A stretch of DNA of 64,000 bases from Arthrobacter sp. PvP023 (GTDB lineage Bacteria; Actinomycetota; Actinomycetes; Actinomycetales; Micrococcaceae), in contig NZ_JAFIBI010000001.1 of NCBI RefSeq assembly GCF_017832975.1, positions 744,001-808,000 on the forward strand. Direction: 5' to 3'. The position numbers and the translations under genes were made by a program. The notes under the pieces are model-generated. The model saw only the letters and a list, made by a program, of their open reading frames with translations, made no database searches and had not been told where the DNA came from. Shown here piece after piece: positions 53,676 through 64,000 of the stretch; position 1 is the first letter of the stretch, and each line of letters begins with the position of its first letter.

Positions 53676-53951
53676 TTTCCAGTACGCGCTATGTGCATCG
53701 TGTTGTGTAATACGCAATTTGTAGATCCTGAGCACGCCGCAGTGCCCGCCGCAGCCCGGGCAGCAGCGCACGCCGCCGTCCCGGGCGCGGATCAGGTCCG
53801 GGTTTCGGGCCCCGGCCAAGGCCCCGGCCAGGGCGCCGATCAGGGCCTTGAGCCGCTGGAAGAAGATTTGGAACCGCAACGAGTCAGCTAGATTGGCAAT
53901 GGGTGCCGTTGCCAGCGAGCCCCCCGGGCTCAGGAAAGGAACACAAGAATC

Positions 53952-55085
53952 ATGGTTCACAAAGTAAAAGCCGTTGTCGTCAAGGAGAAGAACGCTCCGG
54001 TTTCGCTGGAGACCATCCTGGTGCCGGACCCGGGGCCGGGTGAAGCACTGGTGGACATCCTCACGTGCGGGGTGTGCCACACGGACCTGCACTACAAGCA
54101 GGGCGGTATCGGTGAGGACTTCCCCTACCTGCTGGGCCACGAGGCTACCGGCGTGGTCAACGCGGTGGGACCGGACGTCACCGAAGTGGCCCCCGGCGAC
54201 CGCGTGATCCTGAACTGGCGCGCCGTGTGCGGAGAATGCCGCGCCTGCGCGAAGGGCCAGCCGCAGTACTGCTTCAACACGCACAACGCGACGCAGAAGA
54301 TGACGCTGGAGGATGGCACTGAGCTCTCGCCCGCGCTGGGCATCGGTGCGTTTGCGGAGAAGACGCTCGTTGCCGCCGGGCAGTGCACCAAGGTGGACGA
54401 CGACGCCGATCCCGCCGCCGTCGGGCTCCTCGGCTGCGGCGTGATGGCAGGCATTGGCGCCGCGATCAACACCGGTGAGGTCAAGCGCGGCGAATCCGTT
54501 GCCGTGATCGGCTGCGGCGGCGTGGGCATCGCCGCCATCGCGGGCGCGAAGCTGGCCGGCGCCACCACCATCATCGCGGTGGACATCGACGCCAACAAGG
54601 TGGAAATGGCCAAGTCCCTCGGCGCTACCCACGGCGTGGATTCCAGCAAGGAAGACCCGATCGAGGCCATCCGGGCGCTGACCGGCGGCAACGGCGCCGA
54701 CGTCGTGATTGAAGCGGTGGGCCGCCCCGAGACATACAAGCAGGCGTTCTACGCCCGCGACCTCGCCGGCCGCGTGGTGCTGGTGGGCGTTCCGACACCG
54801 GACATGAAGCTGGAGCTGCCCCTGCTGGATGTTTTCGGCCGCGGCGGATCCCTGAAGTCCTCCTGGTACGGCGACTGCCTGCCGTCCCGGGACTTCCCGA
54901 TGCTGGTGCAGCATTACAAGCTGGGCAACCTGGACCTGGACGCGTTTGTCTCCGAACGCATCACCATCGACCAGGTGGAGGAGGCCTTCGAGAAGATGCA
55001 CGAGGGCAAGGTGCTGCGTTCCGTGGTCGAAATCAGCCCGTCCGCCGAGACCGCGCGCACCGCCCCGGAAGCGGCCGCCGTATGA
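53952..55085 (+). CDS. S-(hydroxymethyl)mycothiol dehydrogenase (formaldehyde dehydrogenase)
   Basis: 377 aa, zinc-dependent medium-chain alcohol dehydrogenase of the mycothiol-dependent class (about 360 aa plus an Ala-rich tail). Catalytic zinc: [14 protein letters not shown] and LGHEATGVV; structural zinc: [18 protein letters not shown] site [37 protein letters not shown] is typical of this class. It oxidises the adduct of formaldehyde and mycothiol to formyl-mycothiol. First of three coupled genes (ATGA overlap with the next), fitting formaldehyde released from sarcosine and other N-methyl compounds. Confidence 0.9.
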   Translation: MVHKVKAVVVKEKNAPVSLETILVPDPGPGEALVDILTCGVCHTDLHYKQGGIGEDFPYLLGHEATGVVNAVGPDVTEVAPGDRVILNWRAVCGECRACAKGQPQYCFNTHNATQKMTLEDGTELSPALGIGAFAEKTLVAAGQCTKVDDDADPAAVGLLGCGVMAGIGAAINTGEVKRGESVAVIGCGGVGIAAIAGAKLAGATTIIAVDIDANKVEMAKSLGATHGVDSSKEDPIEAIRALTGGNGADVVIEAVGRPETYKQAFYARDLAGRVVLVGVPTPDMKLELPLLDVFGRGGSLKSSWYGDCLPSRDFPMLVQHYKLGNLDLDAFVSERITIDQVEEAFEKMHEGKVLRSVVEISPSAETARTAPEAAAV

Positions 55086-55702
55086 GCGTGACCATCGAGA
55101 ACCTGGTCACCTCGGGCACGTTTTCGCTCGACGGCGGCACCTGGGATGTGGACAACAACGTCTGGATCGTGGGAAACAACGAAGAATGCGTGATCATCGA
55201 CTCCCCGCATGATGCGGAGGCGATCATCAGCCAGGTCCGCGGCCGAAAAGTCCTGGCCATCCTGCTGACGCACGCGCACAACGACCACATCGGGGCGGCG
55301 CGTGCCGTGGCCGGGGCCGTGGGCGCGCCGATCTACCTGCACCCTGACGACCTGGTGCTGTGGGAGCAGGTCTATCCCGACGTCAAACCGGACCGCTACC
55401 TCGCGGACGGCGATGTGTTCCAGGTGGGCGGGGCAACCCTGCGCGCCCTCCACACCCCGGGCCACTCGCCCGGGTCCACGTGCTTCCAGCTCGAGGATGA
55501 GGGGACGGTGTTCACCGGGGACACGCTGTTCAACGGCGGCCCGGGCGCCACGGGCAGGTCCTACAGCGACTACCCCACCATCCTGGCGTCCATCCGCCAA
55601 CGGCTGCTGACCCTGCCTGCCGCGACGGTGGTCCGCACCGGCCACGGTGACAACACCACCATAGGGGCCGAGCGCGAGACGCTGGCCAAGGTAGACCAAT
55701 GA
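55082..55702 (+). CDS. MBL-fold hydrolase, candidate S-formylmycothiol hydrolase
   Basis: 206 aa. The metal motif H-x-H-x-D-H is [15 protein letters not shown], with further ligands in [16 protein letters not shown] (His), [20 protein letters not shown] (Asp) and [13 protein letters not shown] (His): the glyoxalase II-like layout. Co-translated after the mycothiol formaldehyde dehydrogenase, so cleavage of formyl-mycothiol to formate and mycothiol is the natural proposal; such neighbours are common but this function is inferred. Confidence 0.85.
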   Translation: MSVTIENLVTSGTFSLDGGTWDVDNNVWIVGNNEECVIIDSPHDAEAIISQVRGRKVLAILLTHAHNDHIGAARAVAGAVGAPIYLHPDDLVLWEQVYPDVKPDRYLADGDVFQVGGATLRALHTPGHSPGSTCFQLEDEGTVFTGDTLFNGGPGATGRSYSDYPTILASIRQRLLTLPAATVVRTGHGDNTTIGAERETLAKVDQ

Positions 55703-58068
55703 AACCTCCCAAGTTCGGCAGGCAGCCGGCCCCGGTCGCGGACATCAACGAGGACGACCTTGAAGTCCACCCGCCGAAGAGGGAAGCGGCCGGCGTCAAG
55801 GCTGTGATGGTTGCGCTGGAGCGCGCCGTGGCGCAGGCCGGGGTGTCCCGGACGGCCCATTCGCTGCTCCGGCTGAACCAGCGCGGCGGCTTCGACTGCC
55901 CTGGCTGCGCGTGGCCTGAATCGGACAAGAAACGCAAGACGGCGGAGTTCTGTGAGAACGGCGCCAAGGCCGTGGCCGAGGAGAACACGCTGCGCACGGT
56001 CGGCGCCGAATTCTGGGCGAAGCACTCCATCGCCGAACTGTCAGGGAAAACGGAGTACTGGCTGGGCAACCAGGGCCGGCTCAGCGAACCGGTAGTGATC
56101 CGCGAAGGCGAAACGCACTATTCGCCCATCTCCTGGGCGGACGCGTTCGACCTCATCGGCGAACACATCCGGGCCAGCACGCCGGACCGCTGCGTCTTCT
56201 ACACCTCCGGTCGCACGGCGAACGAGACGGCGTTTATGTACCAGCTGTTCGCGCGGGCCCTGGGCACCAACAACCTGCCGGACTGCTCGAACATGTGCCA
56301 TGAATCCTCGGGTTCGGCGCTGAATCCGACCATCGGCATCGGCAAGGGCACCGTGTCGCTGGACGACATCCATGACTCCGAGCTCATCTTCGTGGTCGGA
56401 CAGAACCCGGGCACCAACCATCCCCGGATGCTCTCGGCGCTGAAGGAGTGCAAGGACAAGGGCGGCAAGGTGGTGGCGGTGAACCCGCTGCCCGAGGCCG
56501 GGCTGTTCAACTTCAAGGACCCGCAGACAATCTCCGGTGTGGTGGGCGGCGGCACACCACTGGCGGACGAGTACCTGCAGATCAAGGTGGGCGGGGACCT
56601 GGCCCTGTTCCAGGCCCTGGGCCACCTGCTGCTGGCGGAGGAAGAGCGGAACCCGGGTTCCGTCGTCGACCGTTCTTTCGTTGACGCGCAGACGGACGGC
56701 TTCGACGCCTACCGCGAAGCCCGCGCTGAGCTGGACTGGGACGAGACGGAGAAAGCGACCGGATTGGCCCGGAAGCAGATCGAGGACGTGGCCGGGATGC
56801 TGGTCCGGTCCAAGGCCACGATCTTCTGCTGGGCCCTCGGCGTCACGCAGCAGCCCCACTCGGTGGACACCATCAAGGAAATGGTCAACGTCCTGCTCCT
56901 GCAGGGCAACTTCGGCAAGCCCGGCGCCGGCGCCTGCCCCGTCCGCGGACACTCCAACGTCCAGGGCGACCGGACCATGGGCATCTGGGAGAAGCCGAAG
57001 GAATGGCTGCTCGAAGCACTGGACAAGGAGTTCAACATCCAGTCACCGCGCGGCCACGGCTACGACGCCGTGGAAGCGATGGAGGGGTTCGAACGCGACG
57101 ACGTGGACGTCTTTGTGTCCATGGGCGGCAACTTCTCGCTGGCCTGCTCCGACACCGAAACCCTGGAAGCCGGGATGCAGCGCATCGGCCTGACCGTGCA
57201 TGTGTCCACCAAGCCGAACCGGTCCCACGTGGTGCACGGGCGCACCTCGCTCATCCTGCCCACGCTGGGCCGGACGGACAAGGACGACAAGCACCCGGGC
57301 GGCGCCCAGTTCCTGTCCGTGGAGGACTCCATGTCCGTGGTCCACTCCACCCAGGGCAGGCTCCACCCGGTCTCTGACCACCTGCTCGCGGAGCCGGTGA
57401 TCATCGCCCGGATGGCCGACGCCACCTTCGGCGAGGACCACCCGGTGGACTGGAAGGCCATGGCCGCGGACTATGACGTGGTCCGGGACCACATCTCCCG
57501 CGTCATCCCGGGCTTCCAGGACTTCAACGAGCGGATCCGGACCAGGAACGGCTTTGTGCTGCCCAACCCGCCGCGGGACACCCGGTCCTTCAAGACGGAC
57601 ATCGGGCGCGGACGCTTCACGGTCAGCCCGCTGGAATACCTGACACCGCCGGAGGGCCACCTGGTGCTCCAGACCATCCGCAGCCACGACCAGTACAACA
57701 CCACGTTCTACGGCGTGGATGACCGGTACCGCGGCATCTCGGACGGTCGCCGGGTGATCCTGGTGCATCCGGAGGACCTGGCCGAACTCGGCTTCAAGGA
57801 CCGGGACCTGGTGGACGTGGTGAGCACCTTCCGCGGGAACGACCGGCAGGCGGACAAGTTCCGGCTGGTGGCCTACCCGACGGCGAAGGGCTGTGCCGCG
57901 GCGTACTTCCCCGAAGCCAACGCCCTGGTCCACAAGGAAAACGTGGCCCGGGAATCCAACACCCCCGGGTTCAAAGCCATGTTCGTCCGCTTCGTGCCGC
58001 ACCCCGCGGAAACCCCGGCGGATGTCCCGGCTGAGCGCAGCGAGGCAGCTGCCGCGGCGGCCGGCTAA
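55699..58068 (+). CDS. FdhF/YdeP-family molybdopterin oxidoreductase, formate dehydrogenase-like
   Basis: 789 aa, the FdhF/YdeP length. N-terminal cysteines C67-x2-C70 and C85 (FDCPGCAWPES, AEFCENG) form a reduced Fe-S-type motif. C200 in CSNMCHESSG is the probable molybdenum ligand. Bis-MGD binding: FYTSGRTANETAFMYQLFAR, LIFVVGQNPGTNHPR, NFGKPGAGACPVRGHSNVQG, and the C-terminal RSHDQYNTTFYGVDDRYRGI. Third gene of the formaldehyde operon, so oxidation of formate to CO2 is the natural role; relatives are poorly characterised. It needs molybdenum or tungsten, which modABC in this window could supply. Confidence 0.87.
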   Translation: MKPPKFGRQPAPVADINEDDLEVHPPKREAAGVKAVMVALERAVAQAGVSRTAHSLLRLNQRGGFDCPGCAWPESDKKRKTAEFCENGAKAVAEENTLRTVGAEFWAKHSIAELSGKTEYWLGNQGRLSEPVVIREGETHYSPISWADAFDLIGEHIRASTPDRCVFYTSGRTANETAFMYQLFARALGTNNLPDCSNMCHESSGSALNPTIGIGKGTVSLDDIHDSELIFVVGQNPGTNHPRMLSALKECKDKGGKVVAVNPLPEAGLFNFKDPQTISGVVGGGTPLADEYLQIKVGGDLALFQALGHLLLAEEERNPGSVVDRSFVDAQTDGFDAYREARAELDWDETEKATGLARKQIEDVAGMLVRSKATIFCWALGVTQQPHSVDTIKEMVNVLLLQGNFGKPGAGACPVRGHSNVQGDRTMGIWEKPKEWLLEALDKEFNIQSPRGHGYDAVEAMEGFERDDVDVFVSMGGNFSLACSDTETLEAGMQRIGLTVHVSTKPNRSHVVHGRTSLILPTLGRTDKDDKHPGGAQFLSVEDSMSVVHSTQGRLHPVSDHLLAEPVIIARMADATFGEDHPVDWKAMAADYDVVRDHISRVIPGFQDFNERIRTRNGFVLPNPPRDTRSFKTDIGRGRFTVSPLEYLTPPEGHLVLQTIRSHDQYNTTFYGVDDRYRGISDGRRVILVHPEDLAELGFKDRDLVDVVSTFRGNDRQADKFRLVAYPTAKGCAAAYFPEANALVHKENVARESNTPGFKAMFVRFVPHPAETPADVPAERSEAAAAAAG

Positions 58069-58086
58069 CAGGACCGGCCAGGAGAG

Positions 58087-59484
58087 CTAGCCCTCTCCGA
58101 GCACTGCCCACCCGTAACCGGGCAGGCCCGCGGCGTCCCGGTCCGGATGCCGGTGGGCCCGCCCGGCCAGCAGCCCGCCCGAACCGGGCGGCACGGGCAG
58201 GTCCGCCGGCGTGCCGGAGAGGTTCAGCGCAACTGTCAGCACTCCTCCGGCGCCTGCGCCGCTGTCGTCTGCGCTACCGGCGCCTGCATTACCCTCGCCA
58301 CGGACCTGGTAGACGAGGTGCTCGTTGCTGAGCGTCAGGACCGTGGTGCGCGCCCGGTGCAGCCAGGCATGCCGCCGTCGGAGGCTGATCAGTTCCTGGT
58401 GCAGGTGGTACACGGGCCAGCCGGCCGCTGCCAGTTCTGCGGGGCCGGCGGGGAACGCCGGACGGACGGCGTCGTCTCCGCCGGCGCGCTCCTCCTTGAC
58501 GCCGCGGAAGGCCTGTTCGTCGCCGTAGTAGATGCAGGGCGTCCCGCCCGCGGTCAGGAGGACGGTGAGCGCCAGCGCCAGCTGGTCCGGGTTCGCCAGC
58601 TTGCTGGCCAGGCGGGTGACGTCGTGGTTGCCCACGAACGTGAGCGGCACGAAGCTGTCCAGGAACCCGTTGTGCCGCTCGAGCGCGGATGCGAGTTCGT
58701 AGAAGTTGGCATCGTTGAGTGAACTCCAGACGGCTTTCCACAGTTCGTACTGCGTGACCGAGTCGAGGGTGCTCCGTTCCACCTCCTCGGCGAAGTCGCC
58801 GTGGATGTACTCGCCCACGAAATAGGAGTCCGGATACTCGCGGCGCACCTCAGCCAGCACCGGGGCCCAGAACGACGGCGGCACGGCGTACGCCGCGTCG
58901 AGCCGCCAGCCGTCCGCCCCGCGGGCCAGCCAGTGCTTCATCACGTCCGTGACCAGGGCGGCGACCCCCGGTTCGTCGTGGTTGAGGGCCACCAGATGAT
59001 GGTGGCCCTCGAAGTCCTCGTAGTCCGGTTCTGTCCCCGGCGTCCACTCGGAGTCCGGCCACTGCAGGCGGAACCATGAGGCGGCAGGAGACCCTGGACC
59101 GTCCGTGAGCACATCCTGGAACGCCCCGAAGCTGCGTCCCACATGGTTGAAGACGCCGTCCAGCAGGACTTTCAGCCCGCGGGCGTGGCACTGGGCGATG
59201 AGCTCGTCAAAGTCCGCGTCATCGCCCAGCCGGGGATCGATCCTGAAGTAGTCCGTGGTGTCATAGCCGTGGGTTTCCGAGGCGAAGACCGGCCCCAGCG
59301 CGAGCCCGGACGCTCCGAGTTCCAGCACGTAGTCCAGCCAGGGGACCAGCTGGCCCAGCCGATGGGCCACAGGCTCTTCCGGCTCCTTGGACGCCCGCTC
59401 TGCGGCAGTCTGCTCCGCGCCGACAAAGCCGATCGGGTAGACCTGCCACCAGATTGCGTGTTTGACCCAGTCCGGTTCCGTCAT
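58087..59484 (-). CDS. GH13-family alpha-glucan hydrolase / alpha-amylase-like enzyme
   Basis: 465 aa from ATG 59484 (AAAGGTGG upstream). TIM-barrel motifs: LKVLLDGVFNHVG, DGWRLDAAYAVP (nucleophile D196), FVGEYIHGD (acid/base E225) and TFVGNHDVTRLAS (D288). No signal peptide, so intracellular. The C-terminal beta domain is short and low in conservation. The subfamily (alpha-glucosidase, neopullulanase or trehalose-type) cannot be settled by eye. It is convergent with the FdhF/YdeP gene, 18 bp apart. Confidence 0.87.
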   Translation of the reverse strand: MTEPDWVKHAIWWQVYPIGFVGAEQTAAERASKEPEEPVAHRLGQLVPWLDYVLELGASGLALGPVFASETHGYDTTDYFRIDPRLGDDADFDELIAQCHARGLKVLLDGVFNHVGRSFGAFQDVLTDGPGSPAASWFRLQWPDSEWTPGTEPDYEDFEGHHHLVALNHDEPGVAALVTDVMKHWLARGADGWRLDAAYAVPPSFWAPVLAEVRREYPDSYFVGEYIHGDFAEEVERSTLDSVTQYELWKAVWSSLNDANFYELASALERHNGFLDSFVPLTFVGNHDVTRLASKLANPDQLALALTVLLTAGGTPCIYYGDEQAFRGVKEERAGGDDAVRPAFPAGPAELAAAGWPVYHLHQELISLRRRHAWLHRARTTVLTLSNEHLVYQVRGEGNAGAGSADDSGAGAGGVLTVALNLSGTPADLPVPPGSGGLLAGRAHRHPDRDAAGLPGYGWAVLGEG

Positions 59485-59650
59485 GGGGATCCACCTTTCG
59501 TCAGCTTCCCAAGATACTCGGTTGGCTCCCTTGCCGTACCTTGAGCGAATCCTTGCATTTCTTTGAGCCGACGCTGAGCTACGTTCGCCACACTCGAAGG
59601 GAAGGGTCAAGTAAGAGTCAGTCTGCGTACCGGGGATGGTGAAGGTCCGC

Positions 59651-59938
59651 ATGGAAAGAATTCAAAGCGGGGAGAAACTGCTGGGTGAAGCCCTGGCCAG
59701 GGCCGCCGTCGGACTCGTGCGGGAAGCCCCCGGGTACAAGAGGCGGGCCCTGCACTACCTGAAGCATTCGTGGAAGGTGTACTCCCTTTCCCGTGCCCTG
59801 GCCAAGGCCCTGGAGGACTCCCGGGAGGCCTCCAGCTGGCCCGGCGACCGGCTCCAGGTGGGCTCGTACATGTCCGAACGGGTCGAAAAAGTCACCCGGC
59901 TCATTCAGCGCGAAGCCAAAACCTACGCGGCCGGCTAG
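59651..59938 (+). CDS. Small helical protein of unknown function
   Basis: 95 aa from ATG 59651, chosen because GAAGG lies at the right distance; an in-frame ATG at 59636 would add 5 residues. The whole chain looks helical and is Arg/Lys/Ala-rich (LGEALARAAVGLVREAPGYK, HYLKHSWKVYSLSRALAKAL, YMSERVEKVTRLIQREAKTY), without membrane helices or cysteines. It diverges from the GH13 gene across a 166-bp gap. I do not recognise the family. Confidence 0.55.
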   Translation: MERIQSGEKLLGEALARAAVGLVREAPGYKRRALHYLKHSWKVYSLSRALAKALEDSREASSWPGDRLQVGSYMSERVEKVTRLIQREAKTYAAG

Positions 59939-60017
59939 GACTTCGGCCCCGCCAGCCCCAGCCGTCCGCCCCGGCCGCCAGCCCCCGCCGCCCGCCGTCG
60001 TGACCCTGTTTAACCGC

Positions 60018-60062
60018 GAACGACGGCGACACTCCGGGCTCGCCGGTGTGTCGCCGTCGTTC
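60018..60062. terminator. Perfect 15-bp inverted repeat between convergent genes
   Basis: GAACGACGGCGACAC (60018-60032) and GTGTCGCCGTCGTTC (60048-60062) flank a 15-base loop, between the small protein and dimethylglycine oxidase genes. No U-run; probably a bidirectional terminator. Confidence 0.6.
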
Positions 60063-60124
60063 TGGCGTAATAGAGGGTCGGGACGGCCGGGCGGCCGTCC
60101 TGAGCCGCCGTCGAACTAGTCGAA

Positions 60125-63600
<3,476 letters not shown>

Positions 63601-63609
63601 GGTCTACTC

Positions 63610-64000
63610 CTAATTTTTTGCGGGGGCTTGGGTGTCAGCGGGGGAAGCCGCGCAGCGGCCGTCGTCCGGACAGCGCTGATCACATTGATGCTTGGTAACG
63701 AGATCGAACTGGACGCCGCCGTGCTGGTCCACGCCGCTGCGAATGGCGCGCTCCACTACGGAGTCCGCCAGTCGGCGCCGGAGGGACAGCGGATCCCGGC
63801 GCAGGTCCTTGACCAGGGCGAAGCACAGCAGCAGCATGACCAGCACAAACGGCAGGGCCGCCACGATGGTGATCCGCTGCAGGCCGGAGAGCGCCTCCGA
63901 GGGTTCATCACCGCCGGCCAGCATCATGACGGCGGCTACTGCGCCGGTGAGCAGGCCCCAGAAGATGACCAGGCCGCGCTTCGGGTCGGAGGACCCGTTG
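63610..64000 (-). CDS. BCCT-family transporter, C-terminal fragment
   Basis: The minus-strand frame is open from the window edge to the stop at 63610, so only the last 129 codons or so are visible. The visible part starts inside helix segments (RGLVIFWGLLTGAVAAVMML, ITIVAALPFVLVMLLLCFAL) and ends in a cytoplasmic tail; LQRITIVAALPF and LVKDLRRDP are typical of BCCT helix 12 and what follows. A Cys-rich end (HQCDQRCPDDGRC) is unusual. Being upstream of purU and dimethylglycine oxidase, it probably imports betaine or dimethylglycine. Confidence 0.8.
   Translation of the reverse strand, partial: NGSSDPKRGLVIFWGLLTGAVAAVMMLAGGDEPSEALSGLQRITIVAALPFVLVMLLLCFALVKDLRRDPLSLRRRLADSVVERAIRSGVDQHGGVQFDLVTKHQCDQRCPDDGRCAASPADTQAPAKN

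Larger units (their letters stand above)
53389..53951. promoter_or_regulatory. 563-bp divergent control region between the creatine and formaldehyde operons
   Basis: No gene. Visible signals: leftward promoter 53438-53466; TTTTGG-TTT-CCAAAA (53471-53485) next to its -35; two copies of GTTGC-N7-GCAAC-type sites (53410-53426 perfect arms; 53550-53566 one mismatch); rightward promoter 53647-53675; TTGTGT-AAT-ACGCAA (53703-53717). The rightward leader of about 270 nt ends with two small hairpins (GGCAA/TTGCC at 53895-53913; GAGCCC/GGGCTC at 53917-53931) before SD AGGAAAGGAA. Confidence 0.6.

Noticed and set aside
53917-53931. C-rich hairpin loop resembling a 6C RNA
   Set aside because: The six-C run arises from stem plus loop of a single small hairpin; the paired-hairpin layout of 6C RNA is missing.

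Overview
The window is a high-GC actinobacterial chromosome segment, most likely Arthrobacter, Pseudarthrobacter or a close relative. Evidence for this: the choline oxidase, dimethylglycine oxidase and creatinase closely resemble the known Arthrobacter enzymes; formaldehyde is handled by a mycothiol-type dehydrogenase; a DUF3073 gene sits beside purM-purF; and clpB carries an HspR-type HAIR operator. I see no tRNA, rRNA, insertion sequence, phage gene or CRISPR array. Genes are densely packed, with many 1-4 nt start/stop overlaps.

Layout. (1) 1-5.8 kb: glucan metabolism (secreted pullulanase fragment, two LacI regulators, an amylo-alpha-1,6-glucosidase) enclosing a pair of small multidrug resistance (SMR) exporters whose leader matches the guanidine-III riboswitch. 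(2) 5.8-14.9 kb: mostly housekeeping or peripheral genes (HutD, TrpF, a luciferase-like monooxygenase, YceI, serine hydrolase, CorA, TrkH, YccF, a ComB-like phosphatase, a DUF4031-HD protein). (3) 14.9-24.6 kb: a tartrate catabolic locus. A seven-gene leftward operon (tartrate dehydratase, dicarboxylate symporter, hydroxyacid dehydrogenase, tartrate/malate dehydrogenase, a small unknown, a CitE-like lyase, an FAH-family protein) diverges from a GntR regulator and an E. coli-type dihydroxy-acid dehydratase. Three identical palindromes exactly 67 bp apart lie between them. (4) 24.7-29.4 kb: a berberine-bridge-type flavoprotein, then a HTH-TOBE regulator with modABC for molybdate import. (5) 29.5-34.8 kb: a choline operon (BCCT transporter, betaine aldehyde dehydrogenase, choline oxidase). 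(6) 34.8-49.8 kb: AhpD-like protein, a trypsin-like protease, clpB, a septum-formation family protein, DUF3073, purM-purF, uraH-uraD, and a histidine kinase overlapping a GH26-like/OpgC fusion gene. (7) 49.8-64 kb: creatine and methylamine-derived C1 metabolism (IclR regulator, creatinase, an MHS-family transporter; divergently a mycothiol-dependent formaldehyde dehydrogenase, an MBL-fold hydrolase and an FdhF/YdeP molybdoenzyme; then a GH13 enzyme, dimethylglycine oxidase, PurU and the end of a second BCCT transporter).

How it fits together. Regions 5 and 7 form much of a route choline -> betaine -> dimethylglycine -> sarcosine, with creatine -> sarcosine + urea as a side entry. The formaldehyde and folate-bound C1 units released are handled by the mycothiol route and PurU. 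The betaine demethylase and sarcosine oxidase are not in the window. The molybdenum importer in region 4 could supply the FdhF/YdeP enzyme. The most distinctive signals are regulatory: the guanidine-III riboswitch, the 67-bp operator triplet, a 31-bp direct repeat before the mod genes, a perfect HAIR element before a TTG-started clpB, and a 563-bp divergent control region with several palindromes and two good promoters.
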